Numbered from the stretch's first letter, positions 35,984 to 46,452 are shown. The stretch is 64,000 nt of DNA from Limonium bicolor (GCA_023374045.1 CM041779.1:144585485-144649484); one strand, 5' to 3'. Numbers and translations: made by a program. The notes: generated by a model not told the origin, from the letters alone.

Positions 35984-36745
35984 GGTTTAATAAATGCAAT
36001 TTCAAACAAATTACCTGATGCTAAGCATAGATGTTGTGCTTGAAATGTCTATGCTAATTTTAGAAGGAAATTTGGGGGCTTGTAGTATATATCTTATTTT
36101 TGGTCAATGACGAATGCAACCACTCCTAACATGTATGCTGATACGCTGAAAAAATTGAGAGAGTTTTACCCTAGAGCTGCGAATGATTTTGAGAGTAGAG
36201 ATCCAACTGAATGGTCCAAGGCATGGTTTAGTGTCAATAGTTGTTGTGATAGTGTTACGAACAACATCACTGAAGTGTGGAATGTGTCAATAATTGAGGC
36301 TAGAAGATTTCCAATTTTAGGTTTGTTGGAGCAATTTAGAGAAGCCCAATTTAAGAGAATGAATGCTATAAGGAAACTCTTTGATGAAAAGGATATAAAT
36401 GTTTGTCCTAGGATCTTGAAGTTTCTTGCTACAAAAGAAGAAGAGGCTGGAAAGTGGTCATGTTTATACACTGGAAGGGATGAGTATGAGGTGAAATGTA
36501 GTTCAAACTCGTTACATGATAAATATATTATAAGCATAGAGTCTAGAACATGCAGTTGCAGATCTTGGCAATTGAGTGGGATTCCTTGTGTTCACGTAAT
36601 TTGTGCAATTTGGGAAGTGAGGGACAAACAAGAAAACTATGTTAGTGACTGGAATAAGAAAGAGGCAAACATGATAGTCAATGCATTGAGATGCTCAATA
36701 GACCAAATGAATGGCCCAGGCAAAGGAAACCACAAGTTGAGTGTC
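35984..36745 (+). pseudogene. MULE transposase, C-terminal part with SWIM zinc finger
   Basis: After the intron occupied by LARD-1 the reading resumes with GLINAISNKLPDAKHRCC, a TGA at 36041-36043, NVYANFRRKFGG, then an open frame from 36107. The open frame contains YADTLKKLREFYPRAANDF and a SWIM zinc finger, CSCRSWQLSGIPCVHVIC (36551-36604, C-x-C-x(n)-C-x-H). It ends in NEW-type sequence QMNGPGKGNHKLSV, where a TRIM element interrupts it at 36746 (TSD GTGTC, 36741-36745). The stretch between VLSDKQK (11010) and GLINAI fits consecutive MULE exons. The continuation of the protein is found inverted at 45936-45560. The splice acceptor before GLINAI looks damaged (TTCGG instead of CAG). Confidence 0.87.
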
Positions 36746-37255
36746 TGTAACACCTCATATGAGCAACTGTCCAACAACCTAGATCCCAAGCCATCCGGGC
36801 TTGAAAACTAGCCACTTTAGGCCCCGAATCCTCACTTGGGCTGAAAAGTGGAAGGTCTGTTGTTGTAGTCAACCCATGTGTTTACATATAAGGAACTCAC
36901 AATACTACTCATATCCCGATGTGGGATGGGGTATTACATACTCCCCCACTCAAAGAATGTGACGTCCTCGTCGCAAGCCTAATATCCAAGTCCCATGGAC
37001 CTCCTCGGTAGGTGTCGGGTTACCCATCCCGACACAGTCCCGAGTCCGCTCTGATACCATTTGAAACACCCCATATGAGCAACTGTCCAACAACCTAGAT
37101 CCCAAGCCATCCGGGCTTGAAAACTAGCCACTTTAGGCCCCGAATTCTCACTTGGGCTGAAAAGTGGAAGGCCTGTTGTTGTAGTCAACCCATGTGTTTG
37201 CATATAAGGAACTCACAATACTACTCATATCCCGATGTGGGATGGGGGTATTACA
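36746..37255 (-). mobile_element. TRIM element, copy 1 (minus strand), with mismatched flanks
   Basis: Two ~194-bp LTRs (36746-36938 and 37062-37255) enclose a 123-bp interior. On the minus strand each LTR starts TGTAATACCCC and ends GGGGTGTTACA (the right copy ends GGGGTGTTTCA). A tRNA-iMet primer site TGGTATCAGAGC lies at 37059-37048, and a purine tract GAGTGGGGGAG at 36951-36941. No coding capacity. The left flank is GTGTC and the right flank AACGG, so there is no target duplication within this copy; each matches a flank of the second TRIM instead. Confidence 0.92.
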
Positions 37256-39065
37256 AACGGAGTCCAAACGAAGAATCTAGAGCCGGTCAAAATTCGCAAG
37301 TCAAATACACACGTCCGTGTGTTGTCCGTGTGTTGTCCTTGACTTGTCCGCATAACAAAGGGTGGACAGGGGTAGGACACAACACACGTCTGTGTGTTCT
37401 CCGTGTGTTGTCCTTGACTTGTCTGCATAACAAAGGGTGGACAGGGGTAGGACACAAACGTGTCCGCCCAACTTTACCCGGACGTGGCTTGTGTCCGCCC
37501 AACTTTACCCGGACAAGAGCAAATGTGTCCACCTAGAAATGGCTGGACACAAACGTGGACATGAGCCGTCCGCCTAGAAATGGCTGGACACAAACGTGGA
37601 CACGGGGAGGACGTGTGTAAATACAACGCAGATCCAGAAATTAACGCGACAGTTTTCTTCTTCGCCGACTGTCTTCCCCAAGTTGCTTCTTCCTTTGCGG
37701 CGCCTACAGACATGTCGAACTGCTTTTTCAGCAATATCAGGCGCCTGCCGACAGTTACTCACGCGGTGTTCCCTCTGTCTTCTTCCCCTTCCTTTCTTCT
37801 ATAAAACCCACGCTGCTCTGCTCAAATAAATCATCCCTTCCTGAATCCAAATTAGACTTAGACCACCGTTACAGACAATCGACCACATTTCCACACCTAC
37901 GATCCATTCCATCCTCTTATCTCCCACTTCTCCATTTTATTTTCATTCTTCATTCCACCACGAAGCAGAAGCAGTATAAGAAGAAGAGAAGAAAAGGGAG
38001 CTGGAGCAGAAGCGAATCGCAGTCCAGTCTCCGCCGGCAGTCTCCAAAATAATGGCTATCTCTGCTTTCTTTTTATTTCTGTTAATGTCTGAGTGATTTT
38101 ACTCGTATCCTAGGACGGGGTTTGACCCCAAATAATTCAGACTTATTATTAATACCAAGTTTGCTTATAAATATTTGTTTTGTCTCTCTAAATTATTAAA
38201 TGCTTAAGAACTGATCATTTTTATGCATTTACGGTTTCTCTTATTTCAATGATTTTGTAAATCTGAGAATAGACCACAAAGAAAGACAAACGTTAGATAT
38301 TATCTCCTTGATTAGCAGATAAAATCCATCGCTGTTATTAAAAGAATTCTTGCTTAATGCTAATTAATGATTTTAGACTTTTTCTGATTGTAAAAAGTCT
38401 ACTTAATTAATTTAGAGTTATCTTTATCTATGATTTAGGAAGGCCACAAGATAAATTCTTAAACAGACAAATAAGAGCAAATTAGGATTATAATTAATGT
38501 CTGTACTTAAATAAATATTTATCACCTGTTTCACTTATTAAACTTGTTTTAATTCCTTTCAGCAAATATTGTTAAATGCTTAGCGTGACAAACTACTGCA
38601 TTTATTTGGTAACTATCAACATATGATTTTGAGATAGTCAAGGTACCACAAAGGAATTAACCTTGGTATTTACACTCCGGATTGAGCAGGAAAATACTAA
38701 GGCTATTAATAAGAGTTCGTAACTGACAATTATTAACTCTAATAGACAATAAATATTTGAGACAGGATTATAAAATTGTTTAAGTAATTTAGGCAATTCC
38801 CCCTATCCTAGGATACCTTTTTCCATCCATTTACTTTATTTTACTGTTTTTATTATTTCTGCACTGATCCTAAAAATCAAGCTTGCCTCCGGCTAAACCC
38901 CAATTTACATTTTATGCACTTTTATTTATCTTTTTGTACATTTACTAAACTGGATAATTAATTAGACAGTTGCGAAGTCTCTGTGGATACGACCTTGTTG
39001 TACTACAAAGATTGGGTTCACTGCCCATAGTTAGCAAGATAGTTTAACTACTATTTTGCCCAACA
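37256..39065 (+). repeat. Inner element 5' LTR, distal fragment
   Basis: Begins with AACGG, the TRIM-made duplication, and matches 41483-43328 of the 3' LTR. It lacks a 38-bp stretch present in the 3' LTR at 41984-42021. It contains a ~94-bp tandem duplication (37304-37460) and two shorter repeats of CGCCTAGAAATGGCTGGA. The TATA box lies at 37800-37806, and the LTR ends CAACA at 39065. Confidence 0.9.
37800..37806 (+). promoter_or_regulatory. TATA box of the inner element 5' LTR
   Basis: TATAAAA within TTCTATAAAACCCACG, preceded by a pyrimidine-rich stretch. The same sequence occurs at 42061-42067 in the 3' LTR. Start of transcription expected ~30 bp downstream. Confidence 0.6.
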
Positions 39066-39071
39066 AGTTTT

Positions 39072-39089
39072 TGGCGCCGTTGCCGGGGA
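39072..39089 (+). promoter_or_regulatory. Primer-binding site of the inner element (tRNA-Asp type)
   Basis: TGGCGCCGTTGCCGGGGA, six bases after the LTR end CAACA. I recall this sequence as the primer site of Athila/Tat-type elements, complementary to Asp tRNA. Confidence 0.8.
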
Positions 39090-39198
39090 CTTCGGTTCAA
39101 CTATCTGGTTTATTATCTGTTTAGTTTTTTCTTTTATTTCCGTATTTACCCTTTTGTGTATAAATTTTTGTTTCTTTTTTTTAAGGTACTTAATTCTG

Positions 39199-40047
39199 AT
39201 GGATGATCACTACGATCAAGCAGGAGATTGGTATGGTTACCCCTATGGCGCAAAGGACTACAATCAATGGAGTGTCTGCCAAGAGTGTGGAGGAGACCAT
39301 GAAAGTTCCCATTGTCCTACGGTTGCAATAGAGAGAGACAACACCATTTTAAGGGAAATGATGGCAAATTTTACCTCAAAGTTTGAAAGTATCCAGCAAA
39401 GAACGCTAGATCAGATCGAACGCATGGAACAACCGCTTCAACAACTGAATGAAGTGGTTCATGAGGAGGAACAACATGTTGAGGACATAAGCTACTCTCC
39501 ACCTCCTCTCCTATTCGAATTAGAGAATCCATCACCAAACAACTATCAGCTTGATTATGGAGACAACCCCTCAGAAGAGAGTTTCTCTTTGGACTTCATG
39601 GAGTTTCCTCCCTCTGAAGTCCACTACTATTTCCCCTCCTTCTCCATGCTTTACCCAGAAGATGAGGGTAGATACATCCTCAACCTTGAGAAGGAGGAGA
39701 TACCGCCTCCCTCCGAGCCATCAGAAGAGAGTGCTATAATCAATTTCAAGGAGCCACTTCCCTCTGACGTTGATTACCATCAAGGCTCTTACCATAAGCC
39801 TCAACAACAAGAGGAGGATTTTTACATCTTCCAATTTGAGGAAGCAAAACCAATCACACCTGGTCTCCTGTTAGAACTACGCTACCGACACTACCTCCTC
39901 AAACACCAGGTTTTGTGGAGTATTCATTTTCCTATTATATTTGTCGAAGTAACGTTTTGTTTTGATCCAGGTGGTTTGCTTTTAATTACTGCCAACCTCG
40001 TTTTCCTGGCAGAGCTGTTGTCTACTTATATTTTTGATCCAGGATAA
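39199..40047 (+). CDS. Gag-like remnant protein of the inner element, acidic, with one zinc-knuckle-like motif
   Basis: 282 codons from ATG at 39199 (MDDHYDQAGDWYGYP); an in-frame ATG at 39154 exists but lies in leader-like sequence. Near residue 30 is CQECGGDHESSHC (C-x2-C-x4-H-x4-C), the form of the Athila gag zinc knuckle. A short coiled-coil-like helix follows (NFTSKFESIQQRTLDQIERM), then a long acidic Pro/Glu/Ser-rich part with repeated EEE, PPP and FEE motifs and a hydrophobic C-terminal ~60 residues (LLKHQVLWSIHFPIIF). No gag matrix or capsid block and no protease or polymerase. The same C-terminal sequence recurs in the outer element at 43550-43670. It may be a truncated gag retained in a non-autonomous lineage; function unknown. 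Confidence 0.6.
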   Translation: MDDHYDQAGDWYGYPYGAKDYNQWSVCQECGGDHESSHCPTVAIERDNTILREMMANFTSKFESIQQRTLDQIERMEQPLQQLNEVVHEEEQHVEDISYSPPPLLFELENPSPNNYQLDYGDNPSEESFSLDFMEFPPSEVHYYFPSFSMLYPEDEGRYILNLEKEEIPPPSEPSEESAIINFKEPLPSDVDYHQGSYHKPQQQEEDFYIFQFEEAKPITPGLLLELRYRHYLLKHQVLWSIHFPIIFVEVTFCFDPGGLLLITANLVFLAELLSTYIFDPG

Positions 40048-41270
40048 CGAAGCGGGCGTCTAGCCAAAGACGTTAAAGAAGGGCAGCTTCCCGGGAGGCA
40101 ACCCGGATGAACTTTTATTTTATTTGCTTTTATGCTCTTTTAATTTTCAGGTTCTCTTTAAATTTTGTTTTTGCTAAACCTTAACCCCGTTTGTAGTATG
40201 GTTGCTTCTAGTGTCTTATGCAGGTGCAACTTCATGTCTACACTGCAACCAAGCTACGCTACTTGAGGCTGAAGCTCAAGTGTGGGGGAACTCCTATAAC
40301 ACTAGCAAAAATAATCTCAGGGGAGTACCAGTTTCTTTAATTACGCTTTTATTTAAATAAAAACTGCAGAGGAGCGTTTATGTGCTTAAATGATTATTCG
40401 TGACTTTGTGTTCTCTCTATTTTATCTGATGACCGAAAAGGTCTTCTGAAACCTTCCCTTGTTTTTCTGGTGGACAATGAGGACATTGTTCAATTTAAGT
40501 ATGGGGGAGTGTGCCCTTTTCAGTGATATTTTATGCTTAAATGCTTAATCTCTCTGCTAATCTTGCGTTTGTCCAAATTCAATATCGTGGACCCTTTATA
40601 TGTGGGTTGTTCTCTTTAAGAATAAATACTGTTATGAATTGTGGGATAAATGGTATAAATGGTACAAATTTTAAAATTTTGATTACTTTTGAGGAGCATT
40701 TTTATGCGGTGTGACCAAATGATCTGAAATTGATGAATTTTTATTACTCAGGGGTTCCTTCTATCTTCTTTCTTAGGGATTGCTAAGGGGTGCTTCTCTG
40801 TCAAAAAAAATATTTATACAAAAAAATAAATAAGGGACTTGCGAGACACCATTGGTAACCAACAAAGATAGTTGAGTGTTCTTAAATACAAAGGCTTAAT
40901 GCCTACATATTATTTTCTCATCTCTTATGCAAAAGTGAAACAAATGCATAATTCTATTTTTCCTTTTGTTTTCTCCTCAATGCCCATTCTTGAGAGAAGT
41001 TGACCATGGTAAAAGTTCTCAAAGTCACCTTAACTAAGAAGCATTGAAGTACTCCGGATCATACCCCGAAACTCTAATTTTTATTTTTACCCTGAGTACA
41101 CCTGTGCCACCAGCAGTTGATGGATCACACTCCTCGAAAAGTTTAAAGATCATGTACTGTTCACTTGTTTATCCTACCCTTCATAATAATATTTGTTAAT
41201 ATTGAGCATTCCCTACTTGCTTGGGTACATGGTTTTGCTTGAGGACAAGCAAAAGGTAAGTGTGGGGGTG
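40048..41270 (+). other. Inner element 3' non-coding interior with three purine-tract-like motifs
   Basis: Starts with GAAGCGGGCGTCTAGCCAAAG and CGGGAGGCAACCCGG, a conserved block also present at 43760-43815 in the outer element. Three AAGTRTGGGGG motifs lie at 40278-40288, 40497-40507 and 41258-41268; only the last abuts the 3' LTR and acts as the polypurine tract. Each is preceded by a GAGG-rich stretch; in the last this is GAGGACAAGC. Nothing coding was seen. Confidence 0.75.
41258..41270 (+). promoter_or_regulatory. Polypurine tract of the inner element
   Basis: AAGTGTGGGGGTG immediately before the LTR start TGATAAGTG at 41271, preceded by GAGGACAAGCAAAAGGT. Typical of plant Athila/Tat-type elements. 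Confidence 0.85.
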
Positions 41271-43328
41271 TGATAAGTGTCTAAATGAGCATGTTTTATG
41301 GGTGTATTTCATATATTATATCAGCACTTTTCTGCTCATTTCTCACTTATCGTATGTTTTTCCTCTAGTTTATGTTTTATTGGTTATCTCACAAATTTAT
41401 TGGTTAAAACATGAGGAAAAACCAAGCTAGGAGCAAAGTACACGAAGAGACGAACGCATAGACGCAAACGGCTCGAAAAACGGAGTCCAAACGAAGAATC
41501 TAGAGCCGGTCAAAATTCACAAGTCAAATACACACGTCCGTGTGTTGTCCGTGTGTTGTCCTTGACTTGTCCGCATAACAAAGGGTGGACAGGGGTAGGA
41601 CACAACACACGTCCATGTGTTGTCCGTGTGTTGTCCTTGACTTGTCCGCATAACAAAGGTGGACAGGGGTAGGACACAAACGTATCCGCCCAACTTTACC
41701 CGGACGTGGCTTGTGTCCGCCCAACTTTACCCGGACAAGAGCAAATGTGTCCGCCTAGAAATGGCTGGACACAAACGTGGACATGAGCTGTCCGCCTAGA
41801 AATGGCTGGAAACAAACGTGGACACGGGGAGGACGTGTGTAAATACAACGCAGATCCAGAAATTAACGCGACAGTTTTCTTCTTCGCCGACTGTCTTCCC
41901 CAAGTTGCTTCTTCCTTTGCGGCGCCTACAGACATGTCGAACTGCTTCTTCAACAATATCAGGCGCCTGCCGACAGTTACTCACACATTCTGCCGCCCCC
42001 AATCCATTACTGAAATTGCTCACGCGGTGTTCCCTCTGTCTTCTTCCCCTTCCTTTCTTCTATAAAACCCACGCTGCTCTGCTCAAATAAATCATCCCTT
42101 CCTGAATCCAAATTAGACTTAGACCACCGTTACAGACAATCGACCACATTTTCACACCTACGATCCATTCTATCCTCTTATCTCCCACTTCTCCATTTTA
42201 TTTTCATTCTTCATTCCACCACGAAGCAGAAGCAGTATAAGAAGAAGAGAAGAAAAGGGAGCTGGAGCAGAAGCGAATCGCAGTCCAGTCTCCGCCGGCA
42301 GTCTCCAAAATAATGGCTATCTCTGCTTTCTTTTTATTTCTGTTAATGTCTGAGTGATTTTACTCGTATCCTAGGACGGGGTTTGACCCCAAATAATTCA
42401 GACTTATTATTAATACCAAGTTTGCTTATAAATATTTGTTTTGTCTCTCTAAATTATTAAATGCTTAAGAACTGATCATTTTTATGCATTTACGGTTTCT
42501 CTTATTTCAATGATTTTGTAAATATGAGAATAGACCACAAAGAAAGACAAACGTTAGATATTATCTCCTTGATTAGCAGATAAAATCCATCGCTGTTATT
42601 AAAAGAATTCTTGCTTAATGCTAATGAATGATTTTAGACTTTTTCTGATTGTAAAATGTCTACTGAATTAATTAAGAGTTGTCCTTATCTATGATTTAGG
42701 AAGGCCACAAGATAAATTCTTAAACAGACAAATAAGAGCAAATTAGGATTATAATTAATGTCTGTACTTAAATAAATATTTATCACCTGTTTCACTTATT
42801 AAACTTGTTTTAATTCCTTTCAGCAAATATTGTTAAATGCTTAGCGTGGCAAACTACTGCATTTATTTGGTAACTATCAACATATGATTTTGAGATAGTC
42901 AAGGTACCACAAAGGAATTAACCTTGGTATTTACACTCCGGATTGAGCAGGAAAATACTAAGGCTATTAATAAGAGTTCGTAACTGACAATTATTAACTC
43001 TAATAGACAATAAATATTTGAGACAGGATTATAAAATTGTTTAAGTAATTTAGGCAATTCCCCCGCTATCCTAGGATACATTTTTCCATCCATTTACTTT
43101 ATTTTACTGTTTTTATTATTTCTGCACTGATCCTAAAAATCAAGCTTGCCTCCGGCTAAACCCCAATTTACATTTTATGCACTTTTATTTATCTTTTTGT
43201 ACATTTACTAAACTGGATAATTAATTAGACAGTTGCGAAGTCTCTGTGGATACGACCTTGTTGTACTACAAAGATTGGGTTCACTGCCCATAGTTAGCAA
43301 GATAGTTTAACTACTATTTTGCCCAACA
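41271..43328 (+). repeat. Inner element 3' LTR (complete)
   Basis: 2058 bp from TGATAAGTG to CCCAACA. It is complete, unlike the 5' LTR, which is cut by TRIM-2/TRIM-1 and the inversion. It differs from the 5' LTR by a 38-bp extra stretch (41984-42021), a few substitutions and small indels. TATA box at 42061-42067. Confidence 0.93.
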
Positions 43329-44130
43329 AGAGGCACCAGTTGTGGACAATTTCATAGAGGATGAAGAGATTGAAGCGTCTACCGTAATTGTTTGCCAGAA
43401 CGAATTTTCTGTTGAGCCTCACCAACCGGAAGAGGATGCTTATATCCTCGGATCTGAGGAGAAAATCCCACCACCAGTTCGTCAGCAATTTCAATCTTGC
43501 CTCCAGGAGCCTCAACAACAGGAGGAGGACGTTTAAGTCCTCAAATTTGAGGAAGAAGAATCATCATCACCTGGTCTTCTGATAGAACAACGTTACCGGC
43601 AATATCTCCTCAAACACCAGGTTTTGTGGAGTATTTACTTTCCTATTTTATTTGCCGAAGTAACGCTTTGTGTTTGATCTAGGTGGTTTGCTTATAATTG
43701 TTGCCCACTTCGTTTTCCCGACGAAGCCGTTGTCTACTTTTACTTTTGATCCGGGATAACGAAGCGGGAGTCTAGCCAAAGACTATAAAGACGGGCAGCT
43801 TACTGGGAGGCAACCTAGTGGTTAAATTTATGTTTTTGTTTTCTGGTTTTATTTTTGTTTTTCTTTCACTTAGAAGCGGCAATGGTGTATGTGCTTCTAA
43901 TGCAACGCTTTCAGCGTTATATGGTAGTTTTGTGAGTATGTGCAGGTGAAACTCTTTATGGTGTTTGATGTTCTCCAAGGCTGGACACTTGCTTGAACGC
44001 AAGTGTGAGGAACGATGCTACCCCCATTGTTTAAGCTTAAGTGTGAGGAAAGGAACCTTCCTCAATGGTCTCGTGATCTTGGATAGAAGGCCCAACGCCA
44101 ATACAAGGATAAAGAGAAAAGTATGGGGGA
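43329..44130 (+). pseudogene. Outer Athila/Tat-like element: C-terminal gag-like remnant and 3' interior
   Basis: The frame EAPVVDNFIEDEEIEAST through QQQEEDV stops at a TAA (43534-43536) and continues in frame as VLKFEEEESSSPGLLIEQRY and LLKHQVLWSIYFPILFAEVT. This parallels the C-terminal part of the protein at 39199-40047. It is the downstream half of the frame at 47255-46671 (minus strand), split by the inner element and then inverted. The conserved block GAAGCGGGAGTCTAGCCAAAG and GGGAGGCAACC follows at 43760-43815. A purine tract AGTATGGGGGA lies at 44120-44130. Confidence 0.7.
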
Positions 44131-45546
44131 TGAAAACAATTGTGCAAAAAATGGATAATTATGCAAAGAAAAGAAAAGTTCTTAATGCTGAATGTTTGTA
44201 ATTTTCTTATTTTGATCATGAGTGTGTGGTGTTGAAAGGTATTGCGGAATATGGCATTACTTTATGCATATATATGTACATGTACGTGGCTCACGCATAG
44301 GATTATCAATTTGCATACAACATGCAATCTTATTCACGTGCCGAAGTTCAGCACTATTCTATGCAACAACACATGGTTAATTGATGATTAATCATTATGG
44401 AATCACGACAGTGACGAGCTACATATTATACACTTGATGTGAAGTTGATAAATAACCACATGCACTCATGGAAGCTTATTGTTTACGCTGCAATTCATTC
44501 ACGGTACATATCATTGTGAAGATAAGCAACACTTTATTAATAGAATTTTGCTGGCTGCTACTATAAAACTGAGGAGAATTAGGGCTATAGAGAGGATACG
44601 CCCAGCCCCAGAGGTTTAACGCCTCTCTTCATCCTTCATACACCACCACCACCACAGTTCATACACCAACAACCACACATCCGTATTCCACCATTGTTGC
44701 ACCGACGTGAAGACGAAATCGGAGCAGGGAAACGGAGGCAACTTGCTAACTGGAGTTTTCTCTACCCTTTCTCTTATTTTGTGTAATGTCGTTCTTTGTT
44801 ATTTCTGTTACTTTTAGAGACATGTTAGCGTAGTTAGTTTAGCTCCCCGGATTGGGGTGGCAAACCGGATCTTTATATTTATTTTGTAATCTTTTCACTA
44901 TTTCATTAATGCAGTAGTTTAATTTCTGTTCTTCATGCGCTTTAATTCTCTGATCAATTATTAAAGCTATCTTTGTAGTTTTCTAATCAACACGCGAGAG
45001 CTAAGATAGATAACAAGACATAGGAAGTTAAACCTGATTAGCGACTAGAAGTGTTATCCCGCCTATAGGTTAATCGGTCTGAAATAGAAACTGTTCTTTA
45101 TGCGATTAGTTGTGTCCGGATTAGAGCATTAGTCTGCTGCTAGTTCTAGCAACTGGTTAGGATTCGTTAGATTTAGTCGTTAACGAATTAATTATAGTTT
45201 CTAAGTTTGTTGCAAAATTAAGGAAGAGTTTATTAATAGACTAGAAAGTGCAGGTTTGCAGAACAATCCGGGGTGCTTTCTTATATTTAGAGTTTTAATC
45301 TTTATTTATTTACTCAGTTTATTTTAATTGTTTTGGTATTTTATTATTTTATATTGAGTCAGTAATTTAGTTAAATAGAGAAAACCCTAAAAAATTGACA
45401 TTTTCCTGTTTCCTTAGTTTAGTTTCTCAGTTAGTTAATAAATTTTCAACTAATTGAACGAGGTCCCTGAGATCGGCAACACCCACTTAATTCACTATTC
45501 CGCAAAACAATAGGTACACTGCCCATGTAGATGACTAGCAGTAACA
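44131..45546 (+). repeat. Outer element 3' LTR (inverted with the segment)
   Basis: From about 44298 on it matches, in opposite orientation, 49025-47770. The first ~165 bp (TGAAAACAATTGTG...) do not match the start of the other LTR (TGATAAATGCGAAAT at 54988 on the minus strand) apart from GTGGCTCAC-CATA just before the shared part. A TATA-like CTATAAAACTG lies at 44562-44572. The end is taken as CAGTAACA at 45546. No target duplication was found against the flank at 54989. Confidence 0.75.
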
Positions 45547-45559
45547 TTAGAGCTAGCTT

Positions 45560-45936
45560 GGCTTGCATCCAAATAAATAGAAATATGGCTGGAAAATATA
45601 TTTGTGCTCCCCGGCATCAATAGATCTTTGTCCTCTTCCTCGACCCCCATGTCCTCCACTGGTATTTTTACCACTTAATGCCTAATATAATCAATCACAC
45701 AACGTCATTTGTAAGACAAAAGACTAAATAAAATTACAATACAACATTGAAACATACCCTTTCCTTCATTGTTAGTGATGAAGCAACATTAGAGCACTTC
45801 AATTTGTTGTGTCCAGAAATTCCACATCTTCTACAAACTTGTAGTTGTCCTTTTCTAGATACCTTTAAATTCTTAACAGGTTCACCCAACTCGCTTCTTC
45901 TCTGTCTCGGCCTCCCTTGCCAAATCTTTAATGGTG
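45560..45936 (-). pseudogene. MULE transposase C-terminus with zinc knuckle (inverted fragment)
   Basis: On the minus strand the frame reads PPLKIWQGRPRQRRSEL, then VCRRCGISGHNKLKCSN, a CCHC zinc knuckle (C-x2-C-x4-H-x4-C). These are the standard last blocks of SWIM-type MULE transposases, after the SWIM finger. A donor-like GTATGT follows TMKER. A second piece after TATATTAG reads ALSGKNTSGGHGGRGRGQRS, a Gly/Arg-rich tail. The fragment begins exactly at TRIM-2, and its first bases GTGTC duplicate the last bases of the plus-strand MULE part at 36745. It therefore belongs to the same gene, turned over. A one-base frame difference remains at the join. Confidence 0.85.
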
Positions 45937-45941
45937 GACAC

Positions 45942-46452
45942 TGTAATACCCCCATCCCACATCGGGATATAAGTAGTATTGTGAGTTCCTTATATGTAAA
46001 CACATGGGTTGACTACAACAACAGGCCTTCCACTCTTAAGCCCAAGTTAGGATTGAGGGCCTAAAGTGGCTAGTTTTCAAGCCTGGATGGTTTAAGAGCT
46101 AGGTTGTTGGACAGTTACCCATATGGGGTGTTACAAATGGTATCAGAGCGGACTCGGGACCGTGTCGGGATGGGCAACCCGACACCTACCGAGGAGGTCC
46201 ATGGGACTTGGATATTAGGCTTGCGACGAGGACGTCGCGTTCTTTGAGTGGGGGAGTATGTAATACCCCCATCCCACATCGGGATATAAGTAGTATTGTG
46301 AGTTCCTTATATGTAAACACATGGGTTGACTACAACAACAGGCCTTCCACTTTTAAGCCCAAGTTAGGATTGAGGGCCTAAAGTGGCTAGTTTTCAAGCC
46401 TGGATGGTTTAAGAGCTAGGTTGTTGGACAGTTACCCATATGGGGTGTTACA
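45942..46452 (+). mobile_element. TRIM element, copy 2 (plus strand), with mismatched flanks
   Basis: LTRs 45942-46135 and 46259-46452 (194 bp each, almost identical) start TGTAATACCCC and end GGGGTGTTACA. The interior is 123 bp with primer site TGGTATCAGAGC at 46138-46149 and purine tract GAGTGGGGGAG at 46246-46256. It is the same family as 36746-37255 but in the opposite orientation. Flanks GACAC and CCGTT do not match each other, only those of the other copy. Non-coding. Confidence 0.93.

Larger units (their letters stand above)
37256..43328 (+). mobile_element. Inner Athila/Tat-like non-autonomous LTR element, main part
   Basis: The element comprises the 5' LTR (split: 46665-46453 on the minus strand plus 37256-39065), an interior of 2.2 kb (39066-41270) and the 3' LTR (41271-43328). 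A target duplication AGAGG flanks it: 43329-43333 after the 3' LTR and, reverse complemented, 46666-46670 before the 5' LTR start. The primer site TGGCGCCGTTGCCGGGGA and the AAGTGTGGGGG purine tract before TGATAAGTG are hallmarks of plant Athila/Tat-type gypsy elements. The only open frame is a gag-like remnant, with no pol. It inserted into a related element (43329-47770 region). Lineage assignment is by motif memory, not search. Confidence 0.85.
37256..45941. other. Segment inverted between two TRIM elements
   Basis: The flanks of the two TRIMs pair crosswise. GTGTC left of TRIM-1 (36741-36745) equals the reverse complement of GACAC left of TRIM-2 (45937-45941). AACGG right of TRIM-1 (37256-37260) equals the reverse complement of CCGTT right of TRIM-2 (46453-46457). 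Flipping this segment restores both 5-bp duplications. It rejoins the MULE transposase (SWIM part to zinc knuckle) and rejoins the split LTR of the nested Athila-like element (46665-46453 to 37261-39065). The simplest explanation is one recombination between the inverted TRIM copies. Confidence 0.9.

Noticed and set aside
37304..37460. TGTTGTCCGTGTGTTGTCC repeats as a separate element
   Set aside because: The same ~94-bp tandem duplication is present in both LTRs of the inner element, so it is part of the LTR.
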